Of a DNA stretch of 64,000 nt, positions 1 to 8,070 are shown piece after piece. How positions within the stretch are numbered: position 1 is the first letter of the stretch; every line of letters starts with the position of its first letter. The position numbers were made by a program, and so were the translations under genes. Source of the stretch: Pseudomonas poae (lineage in GTDB: Bacteria; Pseudomonadota; Gammaproteobacteria; Pseudomonadales; Pseudomonadaceae); contig NZ_JYLI01000007.1 of assembly GCF_001439785.1 (NCBI RefSeq), forward strand, positions 124,001 through 188,000, read 5' to 3'. The notes beneath the pieces are model-generated. The model did no database searches. It was not told where the DNA came from and saw only the letters and a list, made by a program, of their open reading frames with translations.

Positions 1-570
1 GATGCCAACCATGCAGATGCCGTCGGCACCGGCCTTTTCGTAGGCCCTGGTGCGCTTGATCACATCCTCTGTGGGCAGCACGCCGGCGTTGGTGCGCGCG
101 ATGATCGACAGCGCCGGATCGACCCGGGCTTCGAGGGCGGCCCGGACCTTGCCGATGCCTTCGTCGATGGAAATCAGGTCGGTGGATTTGCGTCCGAATT
201 GCGCAGGCAGCAGGGTGTCTTCGATGGTCAGCGCGGCGACGCCGGCGCGTTCGAGTTCTTCGACGGTGCGCATCACGTTCAGGGCATTGCCATAACCATG
301 GTCGGCATCAGCGATAAAGGGGAGCTGGGCGACGCGGCCGATGCGCGTGGCCTGTTCGACGAATTCGCTGAGGGTGATCAGCGCAAAATCGGGCGCCGCC
401 AGCACCTGCAATGAGGCGACCGAGCCGCCCAGGATGCCGACCTCAAACCCCAGGTCGGCCGCAATGCGCGCGGACATCGGGTCAAACACAGAAGCTGTTT
501 CGACGCACTGGGGTGCGGCAAGCAACTCACGAAAATTGCAGCGAAGCGCTGAGTGGGAAATTTTTGGCAT
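1..570 (-). CDS. Oxaloacetate decarboxylase (isocitrate lyase/PEP mutase family), C-terminus cut by window edge
   Basis: The gene reads leftwards from an ATG at 568-570 and stays open to base 1, so 190 codons are visible and the C-terminus is missing. The translation ([11 protein letters not shown]...) has the layout of the isocitrate lyase/PEP mutase superfamily: a [19 protein letters not shown] stretch near residues 25-43 and the metal-binding DADHGYGN at about residues 88-95. The closest family I recognise is P. aeruginosa PA4872, characterised as an oxaloacetate decarboxylase that makes pyruvate and CO2 in the cytosol. A 2-methylisocitrate-lyase-type role is less likely, because the stretches after the metal site follow the PA4872 type. 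It stands alone, 128 bp downstream of the small membrane gene on the same strand. Confidence 0.85.
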   Translation of the reverse strand, partial: MPKISHSALRCNFRELLAAPQCVETASVFDPMSARIAADLGFEVGILGGSVASLQVLAAPDFALITLSEFVEQATRIGRVAQLPFIADADHGYGNALNVMRTVEELERAGVAALTIEDTLLPAQFGRKSTDLISIDEGIGKVRAALEARVDPALSIIARTNAGVLPTEDVIKRTRAYEKAGADGICMVGI

Positions 571-698
571 GATCTTTCCTGGTTCTGGCCATCGTCTAAT
601 GCACGATCAATGCCTGTTTATAAACCAGCGAGCCTACCACGCAGATGAAATCAGCGTTATGACGTTTAAGAATGGGTCATGCGCCAGGCACATAACCC

Positions 699-1010
699 TC
701 AGGGGCAGGCATAGCGATGCCTGGCGGTCCTGAGCAGGTCGCGCAGCTTGTCGGCTTGCAAGGACAGTGTCATTTGCCGCTCATCGATCACGATTTCGGC
801 GACGATCAACGCAAGAATCAATGGCGCGGTCACCATCCAGTGCGCATAAAACTCAGTGATCAACGAGAAGAACACCCCCAGAATCCACAGTCCCAGGACC
901 CATTTTGGTGCGCGCTGCTGCAAGGGCACCCACAGCCGCTGCAACTTTTTCAGGCGGGTTGTGTGCAGTCTCAGTGAATCTTCAAGCTTGGACAGATACG
1001 TGTTCGACAT
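699..1010 (-). CDS. Small membrane protein of unknown function (103 aa)
   Basis: I do not recognise a named family. The protein has a basic, amphipathic N-terminus (residues 1-35), then two hydrophobic segments (about 37-56 and 58-75) separated by a short polar turn, and a charged C-terminal tail. This predicts a two-helix inner-membrane protein. It lies 33 bp after the 63-residue gene on the same strand, so it may be the last gene of the unit that begins with the response regulator. Its 3' end contains a perfect inverted repeat (CAGGCAT-AGCG-ATGCCTG, 706-723) that could form a hairpin, but no T-run follows it. Confidence 0.6.
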   Translation of the reverse strand: MSNTYLSKLEDSLRLHTTRLKKLQRLWVPLQQRAPKWVLGLWILGVFFSLITEFYAHWMVTAPLILALIVAEIVIDERQMTLSLQADKLRDLLRTARHRYACP

Positions 1011-1043
1011 AAGAGTAGGCCACTGCGTACAGGACGAAGGTTG

Positions 1044-1235
1044 TTAAACGGTTCGGGCTTTGCCAGGCAGCGGTCTGCCCAGCCAGCTCAGATTGACCTC
1101 TTTGACGGCGACCCAGTCCCCGTTGGCGGGCTGGGCGGTACAGCGTTTGAAGGCGATACACACACCGTGGCTATCCAGTAAAGCAAAGTCCCGATAGTCG
1201 GGTGTGGAGCTGAACAGCCAGGCAAAGACGCGCAT
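1044..1235 (-). CDS. Small soluble protein of unknown function (63 aa)
   Basis: The translation MRVFAWLFSSTPDYRDFALLD... has no motif I can name. It contains several Trp/Phe residues and ends in a basic tail, with no membrane segment. It starts 16 bp downstream of the histidine-kinase stop on the same strand. No good Shine-Dalgarno precedes the ATG, so translation may be coupled to the kinase. Codon use is like that of the flanking genes. Existence as a real gene is likely but not proven. Confidence 0.5.
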   Translation of the reverse strand: MRVFAWLFSSTPDYRDFALLDSHGVCIAFKRCTAQPANGDWVAVKEVNLSWLGRPLPGKARTV

Positions 1236-1251
1236 CGCGGTATCCGGTTGA

Positions 1252-2313
1252 TCAAACGGGCCAGCTGAATTCGAACAGGGTGCCGCCGTTTTCCATGCGC
1301 CGGCAGCTCACCGCGCCGCCGTGGGCGAGGGCAATCGCACGCACCACCGCCAGGCCCAGGCCGCTGCCGCCTTGGGCCCGGGAGCGCGAGTTTTCGCCGC
1401 GCTGAAAAGCCTCGAACAGGTGCACGGCAAATTCTGCGTCGATGCCGGGGCCGTCATCGCGTACCCGCAAATAATGGATTGCGTCGCGGGTGCTCAGGTG
1501 GATGTTGACGTTCCCCGGCGTGGCGTGGCGGCGGATATTGTCCAACAGGGCGAGCAAGGCCTGGCGGATCCGCCCGGGATCGCAGCGCATCAAACGCCTT
1601 TGCAGGTCCAGGTGCAGCACAAAACCGGCGGCCGTGAGGCTCGGTTCGAACAGCCGCACATCGTCTTCAATCCCGGCGGCCAGGTCGGCGTTCTGCAGAT
1701 GCAGTTCCAGGTAGCCGCTGTCGGCCAGCCCGACCACCCGCAAGTCTTCGATCAGCCGCGTCAGCCCTTCGACCTGGCCCAGCAGGCTGTAGAATTGTGC
1801 GTTATCTGGCTCGAACACCCCTTCGGCCAAGCCTTGCAGGCGACCGCGCAGGATGGTCAGGGGCGTGCGCAGCTCATGGGCAATCGCCGCATTCCAGAAC
1901 GCCTGCTCCTGGGCCATGCGTTTAAGGCGCTGGGCCATGCTGTTGAAGTCATCCACCAGTATCGCTGCCTCTGCGATGGGCTGCTCGCCGGCCAGGGCTT
2001 GCGCTTCCAGGTCCCCGTCGGCCAGTTTGCGCAGGTTCTCGGCGACCGAGTTCAAGGGCATCAGGATCCGCCGCGACAACTTCAACGCCACCACCGCGCC
2101 CACGGCCAGGCTCACCAGCGTGATCAGCCCCATCCAGGCCCACTCGATATTGGACGGCATCCAGGTGTTGGCGTCTTCTTCGGACGGTGGCCAATAGGCC
2201 CACAACAGCGAATAAAACACGTAGGAGCCGACCACGGCGAGGGCGATGACGTACAGCACCACGGCCGACATCGACACAATGATCTGGCGGCTCAAGCCGT
2301 TGAGGATTTTCAC
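1252..2313 (-). CDS. Sensor histidine kinase, BaeS/AdeS-like
   Basis: Inner-membrane sensor of a two-component system. I chose a GTG start at 2311-2313 because it overlaps the regulator stop codon (GTGA) and gives a normal N-terminus (VKILNGLSRQ), whereas the longer open frame is a proline/arginine-rich shadow of the regulator. Transmembrane helices lie at about 11-38 and 59-79, enclosing a periplasmic loop of only about 20 residues. A HAMP linker follows (80-132), then the phosphoacceptor H146 in AIAHELRTPLT, then a HATPase domain with an N-box (LLDNIRRH), DDGPGI and GSGLGLAVV. The small loop suggests sensing within the membrane, as in BaeS/AdeS-type kinases. No efflux operon is adjacent, so the target genes are unknown. 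Confidence 0.9.
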   Translation of the reverse strand: MKILNGLSRQIIVSMSAVVLYVIALAVVGSYVFYSLLWAYWPPSEEDANTWMPSNIEWAWMGLITLVSLAVGAVVALKLSRRILMPLNSVAENLRKLADGDLEAQALAGEQPIAEAAILVDDFNSMAQRLKRMAQEQAFWNAAIAHELRTPLTILRGRLQGLAEGVFEPDNAQFYSLLGQVEGLTRLIEDLRVVGLADSGYLELHLQNADLAAGIEDDVRLFEPSLTAAGFVLHLDLQRRLMRCDPGRIRQALLALLDNIRRHATPGNVNIHLSTRDAIHYLRVRDDGPGIDAEFAVHLFEAFQRGENSRSRAQGGSGLGLAVVRAIALAHGGAVSCRRMENGGTLFEFSWPV

Positions 2314-3038
2314 GTCACACTCCCAAACCGGTAGCCCACGCCGCGGATACTTTCGGGCACACCTTGCAGGCCGAGGTCTTCGATCTTGCGGCGCAGCTTG
2401 CTGATATGGCTGTCCACCGTGCGCTCCAGGCTGTCGCTTTCCGGCGAGCACAGCGCCAGCAGTTCGGCGCGGCTGAACACGCGCTTGGGCGCCTTGGCCA
2501 GTTGCGCGAGCAATTTGAATTCGGTCGCGGTCAGCGGCAGCGTCAATGCCTCGCCTGCCGTGCGCACGGTGACTTCGTGGCTTTCAATATCGATCTCGAA
2601 CGCATCCACACGCAGCACGCTGCTGGCCGACACGTATTTATAGTCGCTGGTGCGGCGCAGCACGGCCTGAGTACGCGCCACCACTTCGGCCGGGTTGAAC
2701 GGTTTGACGATGTAGTCGTCGGCGCCGATGCGCAGGCCCATCAGTTTGTCCAGGTCCTGATCCTGTGCGGTCAGCATGATCACGGGCGTGTTGCCGCGAT
2801 GGCGGACTTCGGCCAGCACCTTCCAGCCGTCCACGTGAGGCATCAGCACATCGAGCAGCAGCAGGTCCGGCTTGAGCGTCTGGTGCAGCTCCAGCGCGCG
2901 TCGGCCGTCGAGCGCGTGGGCGGTGCGAAACCCGGCGCGCTTGAGGTAGGCGATGAGGATGTCGGCGATTTCCGGTTCGTCCTCGGCGATCAGTACCAGC
3001 GCCTGGGTTTCCCGGTGGGTGTTGGGCAGGTCGTTCAT
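2310..3038 (-). CDS. OmpR-family response regulator, BaeR/AdeR-like
   Basis: Cytoplasmic transcription factor paired with the overlapping kinase gene. The receiver domain (about 14-128) has the acidic pocket D20/E21, phosphoacceptor D63 in LLLLDVLMP, and K112 in IVKPF. A winged-helix DNA-binding domain follows (about 140-238), including LERTVDSHISKLRRKIE. The stretch around LGLRIGADDYIVKPFNP closely matches the AdeR/BaeR branch, which controls RND efflux and envelope stress in other genera. This is family-level resemblance only. It is the first gene of a leftward unit; the upstream region contains a G-rich tract and a REPIN. Confidence 0.9.
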   Translation of the reverse strand: MNDLPNTHRETQALVLIAEDEPEIADILIAYLKRAGFRTAHALDGRRALELHQTLKPDLLLLDVLMPHVDGWKVLAEVRHRGNTPVIMLTAQDQDLDKLMGLRIGADDYIVKPFNPAEVVARTQAVLRRTSDYKYVSASSVLRVDAFEIDIESHEVTVRTAGEALTLPLTATEFKLLAQLAKAPKRVFSRAELLALCSPESDSLERTVDSHISKLRRKIEDLGLQGVPESIRGVGYRFGSVT

Positions 3039-3536
3039 GTTGAGCTCGGTGTGGTTGCCGTGAGGGCGGGGAGATTGTGCGCAATTACCATGCGCTTTTG
3101 TGGGAGGGTTTGTGGAGAAATGATGGAGAGGGGGGATATTGGCAAAAATGTTGGGGATTTGGGGGCTTTCGATGGGGGGATTCCGTTGCTGCGGGGACGG
3201 CTGCTATGGGTTCCGCCCTTACGGCGGCCCACGGATTCAAGCCGGCGTTCGGCCTGCGTGGTTGACGGGGCGCTTGAGATCAAGATCAAGATCTAAAGCA
3301 AAGCAGATCAAAAGCAGGGTCTGGTGCATCCGCTGCTCTGTGGGAGCTGGCTTGCCTGCGATGCAGACACCTCAATCCATCAGGAAAAACCAGTCGATGC
3401 CTTCGCAGGCAAGCCAGCTCCCACATTTGACCGCGTTCACACTCACTGATACCGGTCGGCTCCAAAGCCTAAGCGAGGTGCCGAGTGTTGGGCATATATA
3501 CACCGAAAAATCGTCTTCAAGGGGTTAACCCCGCTC
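3039..3536. other. Intergenic region between response regulator and cytochrome c gene
   Basis: No credible gene is present here. The open frames that cross it run through a REPIN and a G-rich tract and have no matching ribosome binding site. From left to right it holds the presumed promoter of the leftward two-component operon, a guanine-run tract (3130-3179), a short GC palindrome near 3210-3235 (ttccgccc/ttacggcgg type), and a REPIN (3339-3425) that probably also ends transcription of the cytochrome operon coming from the right. Confidence 0.6.
3339..3425. repeat. REPIN (paired REP element), perfect 23-bp arms
   Basis: Arms at 3339-3361 and 3403-3425 are perfect reverse complements (beginning TGTGGGAGCTGGCTTGCC) separated by 41 bases. 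The GTGGGAG...CTCCCAC termini and GGCTTGCC core are the hallmark of Pseudomonas REP/REPIN elements, which are non-autonomous repeats mobilised by RAYT transposases. No RAYT gene is in this window. It sits 112 bp past the stop of the cytochrome gene and could act as an mRNA 3' stabiliser or terminator. Confidence 0.85.
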
Positions 3537-4874
3537 TTACCTCATATGCAAAATGATCGGGCTGCTGCTGGCCGGGTCGGTGTGGCCGCGCAGTTTGCTG
3601 ACGTCCTTGGCGTCCACTGCGCCGCCGGCGTTGCCCCAGGTGCTGCGCATGTAGGTCAGCACCTGGGCGATTTCCGTGTCGGAGAGTTGCTCGCGGAACG
3701 CCGGCATGCGGTAGGCGTCGGGTACGCCGGCGGCGACGATGCGTTGGGAGCCGTTGAGGGTGATGTTGATGGCCGAGGCGGCTTCCTTGGCCAATGCCGA
3801 GGTGGCGCCGGCCAGGGGTGGCATCCAGTCAGGCTGGCCCTTGCCGTCCAGGCCGTGGCAGGAGGCGCAGCGTGTCGCGTACAGGTGGGCGCCGGGGCGT
3901 GCGTCGGTGGCGGCTGTCTGGTACTGCCAGGGCGCGCCGTCGCGCTGCGGATCGCCGGGCAGTGACTTGAGGTAGCGGGCGATGGCGGCCAGGTCGTCGT
4001 CGGCCATGAACTGCGTGGAGTTGTTGAACGCTTCGGTCATCGAGCCGTAGACCACTGCATGCTGGTTGCGCCCGGTCTTGAGGAATTGCACGATCTGCGG
4101 CTCGCTCCAGCGGCCCAGGCCGGTGTTGTGGTCCTGGCGCAGACTTGGCGCGTACCAGCCGTCGAGCAGCGCGCCGGCGAGGAACGGCGCGCCGGTCTCA
4201 TCCAGGGCTTTCTCGTTGAAGGCCAAGCCGCGCGGCGTGTGGCAACTGCCGCAATGGCCCGGGCCCTGAACGATATAGGCACCCCGGTTCCACAGCGCAT
4301 CCTGCCCCGGTTTGGCGGCGTAGGTAGTCGTGGGGGCGAACACACCGTTCCACAGAGCGATGGGCCAGCGCATATTCAGCGGCCAGGGGATGGCGCTGGG
4401 AATATTGGGCTCGCTGGCGGGTTGCACGCCTTTCATGAAGAACGCGTACAGCGCGCGCACGTCATCGTCGCTGAGCTTCACATAAGACGGGTAGGGCATG
4501 GCCGGGTAGAGTCGGCGGCCGCCCGGCGCCACGCCCTGGCGTACCGCGCGGTCGAAGTCGGCCAGGCTGTAGGCACCGATGCCGACGTCTGGATCCGGGG
4601 TGATATTGGTGGCGTGGATCGCCCCCAGCGGGGTAGCCATCTCCAAGCCGCCGGCAAAGGGCGCCTTGCCGGCGAGGCTGTGGCAGGCCACGCAGTCGCC
4701 GAGGCGCGCGACATACTCGCCACGGCTGACCAGGGCAGGGTCGAAGGTTGTGGCCTGTTCCTGCTCGAACGGCGAGGCAGGCTCACGGGTGACATACCAG
4801 GCCAGCAGGCCGGCGGCGATCAGGCAGGGCAGGGCAAGCCAGCCTGCGGTTCGGGCGAATCGTCGGGTGTTCAT
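3537..4874 (-). CDS. Three-haem c-type cytochrome, electron-acceptor subunit of molybdenum aldehyde oxidase
   Basis: Membrane-anchored periplasmic cytochrome of 445 aa. An N-terminal hydrophobic segment (about 11-28) serves as signal or anchor. Three haem-binding CxxCH motifs follow: CVACH at 61-65, CGSCH at 208-212 and CASCH at 336-340. This is the organisation of the cytochrome subunits of membrane alcohol, gluconate and aldehyde dehydrogenases. It is the last gene of an operon with the [2Fe-2S] and molybdopterin subunits, 15 bp after the large subunit. It should carry electrons from the Mo enzyme to ubiquinone or a terminal oxidase. A role independent of the Mo enzyme is unlikely given the spacing. 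Confidence 0.9.
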   Translation of the reverse strand: MNTRRFARTAGWLALPCLIAAGLLAWYVTREPASPFEQEQATTFDPALVSRGEYVARLGDCVACHSLAGKAPFAGGLEMATPLGAIHATNITPDPDVGIGAYSLADFDRAVRQGVAPGGRRLYPAMPYPSYVKLSDDDVRALYAFFMKGVQPASEPNIPSAIPWPLNMRWPIALWNGVFAPTTTYAAKPGQDALWNRGAYIVQGPGHCGSCHTPRGLAFNEKALDETGAPFLAGALLDGWYAPSLRQDHNTGLGRWSEPQIVQFLKTGRNQHAVVYGSMTEAFNNSTQFMADDDLAAIARYLKSLPGDPQRDGAPWQYQTAATDARPGAHLYATRCASCHGLDGKGQPDWMPPLAGATSALAKEAASAINITLNGSQRIVAAGVPDAYRMPAFREQLSDTEIAQVLTYMRSTWGNAGGAVDAKDVSKLRGHTDPASSSPIILHMR

Positions 4875-4889
4875 GGGCGTTCCCTGTCC

Positions 4890-7127
4890 TTAGCTGAAGG
4901 TGTATCGGCTCAATGGCAAGCTGCGGATGCGCTGGCCGGTCAACTGGGCCACCGCGTTAGCCACGGCCGGCGCCACTGCGGGCAGCGGTGGTTCGCCGAT
5001 ACCGCCCATTTTTTCGCCGCTCTCGATGATCTTGACGTGTACCTGCGCCATGCGTGAAGGCGGCAGGATCGGGTACAGGTCGTAGTTGCGCGCCCGTGGT
5101 TTGCCGTCCACGTACACCGCTTCTTCCAGCAGCGTTTGCGACAGGCCCAACGCCACGGCGCCGGCCACCTGCGCCTGCACAATCGCCGGGTTGACGATGC
5201 TGCCGGGATCGATCGCTTCCCAGATGTGATGCACCTTGACCTGGCCGTGCTCGATCGACACTTCAGCGACCACCGCCGCATGGGAACCGAACGGCGACGC
5301 CATTGCCACGCCACGGGCTCGGCGACTGCCGTCTTCGGCGGTGTAAGGGCCCCGCTTCCAGCCGCCGGACAACTCCGCCGCAGCCTTGAGCAAGGTAGTC
5401 AGTCGCGGGTTGTCGCGCAGCAGGTGCAGACGCAACTCATAGGGGTCGTGACCGCCCTTGTCCGCCAGTTCATCAAGGAACGCCTCGTAGAAAAAGTCGT
5501 TGAGCGAATTGCCCACCGAACGCCAGTAACCGAGCATCGCCGGGCCTTTGACGTAGATCTGCGCGATGCGCTTGTTGGGGATGGCGTAGCTTTTGCCCGA
5601 TAGCCCTTCGATGGCCGTGGGGTCGATCTTGTCGCCCTGTTTGCCGGCCAGGGCTTCAGTCGGGCCTTCGGTAGCGCTGACCGCTTCGATGGCGACCGGC
5701 AGGCCTTTGTCATCCAGCGCAGCGCGGAACTTGACCACTGCCAGCGGGCGCAATACGTCACGCAGGAACTCTTCCTCGCGGCTCCAGATCAGTTTGACCG
5801 GGCGGCCCACGGCCTTGGCCAGTGCGATGGCCTGCGGGTAGGGATTGGCCGACTCATAGAGGAAATGCCGACCGAAAAAACCACCCAGCAGCGGCGAGTG
5901 CAGGGTGATGTTCGCCGGGTCAAGGCCGGTGCGCTTGGCGATGTCGGCTCGGAACATGTCCGGTGCCTGGTTGGGCAGCCACACCTCCAGCGAGCCATCG
6001 GGGTTGAAGCGCGCCAGGGCCGACGGCGGCTCCAGCTGGGCATGGTTGAGGTATTGGTTGTGGTAAGTGGCTTCGACCCGGGTTTTGGCGTTTTTCAGCG
6101 CGCCGGCCACGTCGCCTTCGTTCTCGTCGTCGCGGGCCGGACCTTGCTGGGCGGCGAGGAAGTCGCGGTGCTTGTCGGTGGAAAAGTCTGCGGGCATTGC
6201 GCGCAACGTCGAATCGGCGGCCGCTTCCAGCCAATCCACCTGGATCGCTTCGACGGCGCGTTTGGCGTGCCACCAGCGTTCGGCCACCACCGCCACGGCG
6301 CCGGTCAGGGTGTGCACCGAATGCACGCCTTTCATGGCTTGGACCTGCGCCTGATTGCGCAGGCTGCCCACGGTCATGCCCAGGCGGGGCGCGTGCTGGA
6401 CGGCGGCGTGGAGCATGTCGTCGACTTTCAGGTCGATGGTATACAGCGCCTTGCCGGTGGATTTGTCATAGGCGTCCAGACGTTTCACCGGTTTGCCGAT
6501 CCAGCGGAATTGGCTCGGGTCGCGCAGGGTGATACTGGCCGGGTCGGGCACCGGCATGTCCAGGGCGCGCCCGGCCAATTCTCCGTAGCCCAGCGAACGG
6601 CCGGACGCTGCGTGCACCACGCGGCCAGGCTGGGTGGTGAGTTCGGTGAGCGGTACGCCGAGCTGTTGGGCTGCGGCTTGCAGCAGCATGGCGCGCGCGA
6701 GAGCGCCAAGGCGGCGCATGGTCGGGTAGCTCATGCGCACCGACATGCTGCCACCGGTGATGCGCATGCCGTTTTCCATCACCACATAGGCCTCACCCGG
6801 TGGGGCAGCCTCGACCACGAAGGTGGCGGGGTCGGCGTCCAGCTCTTCGCCGACGATCTGCGCCATGGCGGTGTGGGTGCCCTGGCCGCCTTCCATGAAG
6901 GGACTGAGCAGTCTTACGCTGCCGTCCGGGCGAATTTCCAGAAACGCCGGCACCTGGGTGCCGCGCTCTGCGGCGTTGGTCGTGGCCGCCTGCACCCGGG
7001 CCGAGCCCATCGGCAGGCCGAAGCCGATCACCAGCGCGCCCACGGCGGTGCTGGCCAGAAAGCGTCGGCGCGACAGGTTGACCGGCTCACCCAGAGGCAC
7101 GTCAGACAACGGCAGAGGCGTATTCAT
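4890..7127 (-). CDS. Molybdopterin-binding large subunit of aldehyde oxidase / isoquinoline 1-oxidoreductase family
   Basis: Periplasmic catalytic subunit of 745 aa in the xanthine-oxidase family (IorB type). A twin-arginine signal, SRRRFLAST, is at about 19-27, so it should be exported folded with its cofactor. Molybdopterin-domain landmarks include GGFFGRHF and, near the C-terminus, GIGEPPLPAV with the likely catalytic base E712. Oxidation of an aldehyde or N-heterocycle to the acid or hydroxylated product is the family reaction; the substrate cannot be read from sequence. The start overlaps the stop of the small-subunit gene by 4 bases (ATGA), indicating coupled translation. No xdhC-like maturation gene is adjacent. 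Confidence 0.9.
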   Translation of the reverse strand: MNTPLPLSDVPLGEPVNLSRRRFLASTAVGALVIGFGLPMGSARVQAATTNAAERGTQVPAFLEIRPDGSVRLLSPFMEGGQGTHTAMAQIVGEELDADPATFVVEAAPPGEAYVVMENGMRITGGSMSVRMSYPTMRRLGALARAMLLQAAAQQLGVPLTELTTQPGRVVHAASGRSLGYGELAGRALDMPVPDPASITLRDPSQFRWIGKPVKRLDAYDKSTGKALYTIDLKVDDMLHAAVQHAPRLGMTVGSLRNQAQVQAMKGVHSVHTLTGAVAVVAERWWHAKRAVEAIQVDWLEAAADSTLRAMPADFSTDKHRDFLAAQQGPARDDENEGDVAGALKNAKTRVEATYHNQYLNHAQLEPPSALARFNPDGSLEVWLPNQAPDMFRADIAKRTGLDPANITLHSPLLGGFFGRHFLYESANPYPQAIALAKAVGRPVKLIWSREEEFLRDVLRPLAVVKFRAALDDKGLPVAIEAVSATEGPTEALAGKQGDKIDPTAIEGLSGKSYAIPNKRIAQIYVKGPAMLGYWRSVGNSLNDFFYEAFLDELADKGGHDPYELRLHLLRDNPRLTTLLKAAAELSGGWKRGPYTAEDGSRRARGVAMASPFGSHAAVVAEVSIEHGQVKVHHIWEAIDPGSIVNPAIVQAQVAGAVALGLSQTLLEEAVYVDGKPRARNYDLYPILPPSRMAQVHVKIIESGEKMGGIGEPPLPAVAPAVANAVAQLTGQRIRSLPLSRYTFS

Positions 7128-7582
7128 AAGGCGCGCTCCTGCTTGGCCAGGTCATCCATGGCGGTGTGGATAGCGTTGTAGGTGCCGCAGCGGCACAGGT
7201 TGACCATGGCCGCGTCGATCTGCGCCGGGGTGGGTGCGGGGGTGTGCTTGAGCAGCGCAGTGGCCGCCATCACCTGCCCGGACTGGCAATAACCGCATTG
7301 CGCCACTTGATGCTCGACCCAGGCGGCGACCACGCGCTTGCCCACGTCATCGGCTTCGATGGCCTCGATGGTTGTGATCTCGCGGCCCGCCACGGCGGCT
7401 ACCGGCGTGACGCAGGCGCGCACCACGTTGCCGTCCACCAGCACCGAGCAGGCGCCGCACTGGGCCAGGCCGCAGCCGTACTTGGTGCCGGTCATGCCCA
7501 GGTCGTCCCGGATCACCCACAACAGGGGCGTGTCGGCGTCAGCCTCCACTTGATAGGCTTTTTGGTTGATGCGTAATTCCAT
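7124..7582 (-). CDS. [2Fe-2S] small subunit of aldehyde oxidase / isoquinoline 1-oxidoreductase family
   Basis: 152-residue iron-sulfur subunit (IorA type) that passes electrons from the molybdenum centre to the cytochrome. The plant-ferredoxin-type cluster is bound by C37, C42, C45 and C57 (GCGLAQCGAC...C). The second, helical-domain cluster is bound by C96, C99, C130 and C132 (QCGYC...CRC). All eight ligands are present. It is the first gene of a leftward three-gene operon. There is no signal peptide, so it is probably exported by the Tat system as a passenger of the large subunit. Confidence 0.92.
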   Translation of the reverse strand: MELRINQKAYQVEADADTPLLWVIRDDLGMTGTKYGCGLAQCGACSVLVDGNVVRACVTPVAAVAGREITTIEAIEADDVGKRVVAAWVEHQVAQCGYCQSGQVMAATALLKHTPAPTPAQIDAAMVNLCRCGTYNAIHTAMDDLAKQERAL

Positions 7583-8070
7583 GGCGGGTTCACCTGCTGA
7601 TCATCGGTCGGTGTAGCTGAGTTCTTATAAGAGGTGCGACGCAAGTCGCCCATCGTTGCACTCTAGACCACGGGGCCTGGGCTATCTATCCAATCGGCGG
7701 CAAGTCCGTAGGATCAGGCAAGTATTCAACAGGAATGCGTTAGTGCAGGAGTGTAGTCCTCTGCTGATCTGCCGGGCATGGCTTAATGCCGTTCAGTTAA
7801 GTGCAGATTCCCTGTGGCGAGCAGGCTTGTCCTGCGTTGGGTTGCGCAGCAGCCCCAAAACCAGGCGCTGAGCCGTATCAGGCACTCCTCGTTTTGCTGG
7901 ATTGGGGGCGCTTCGCGCCCCAACGCGGGGCAAGCCCGCTCGCCACAATAAGCCCACATATTTTCCTTAACTGAACGACATTAGGGCATGGCTGCACTTT
8001 TTTTCATTCTTCTGCTCTATTCCTGTCACGAACGCGCGCATTCAGCGCGCAGGCAGCAGGACCCGACCGG
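7583..8070. other. Intergenic region upstream of the aldehyde-oxidase operon and of a lipoprotein gene
   Basis: This divergent region must hold the promoter of the leftward iorA-like operon and that of the rightward lipoprotein gene. I see no gene in it. Its main structure is a long imperfect REP-type inverted repeat at 7813-7947. No clear regulator site was recognised. Confidence 0.5.
7813..7947. repeat. REP-type inverted repeat with internal GC hairpin
   Basis: The outer arms, about 29 bases each, begin TGTGGCGAGCAGGCTTGTCC and end with CAAGCCCGCTCGCCACA, and pair with three mismatches. Next to the right arm is a small GC hairpin (TTGGGGGCGC-TTC-GCGCCCCAA, about 7903-7923). The GTGGCGAGC...GCTCGCCAC ends are a second REP sequence type common in fluorescent pseudomonads, distinct from the GTGGGAG type found elsewhere in this window. 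Confidence 0.75.

Noticed and set aside
1321..2451. Antisense frame over the histidine kinase, and the long kinase N-terminus up to 2451
   Set aside because: The antisense frame is a shadow. The N-terminal extension overlaps the regulator in another frame and is Pro/Arg-rich; a GTG at 2313 gives the expected membrane helix directly.
3339..3425. REPIN arms as a CRISPR repeat unit
   Set aside because: There are only two copies in inverted, not direct, orientation. No regular spacing and no cas genes.
3139..3528. Open frame across the G-rich tract and REPIN
   Set aside because: The translation is composed of repeat sequence and lacks any coding signature.
5865..7181. 438-codon open frame antisense to the molybdopterin subunit
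   Set aside because: Same GC-driven shadow. Low-complexity His/Gly/Arg-rich translation and no ribosome site.
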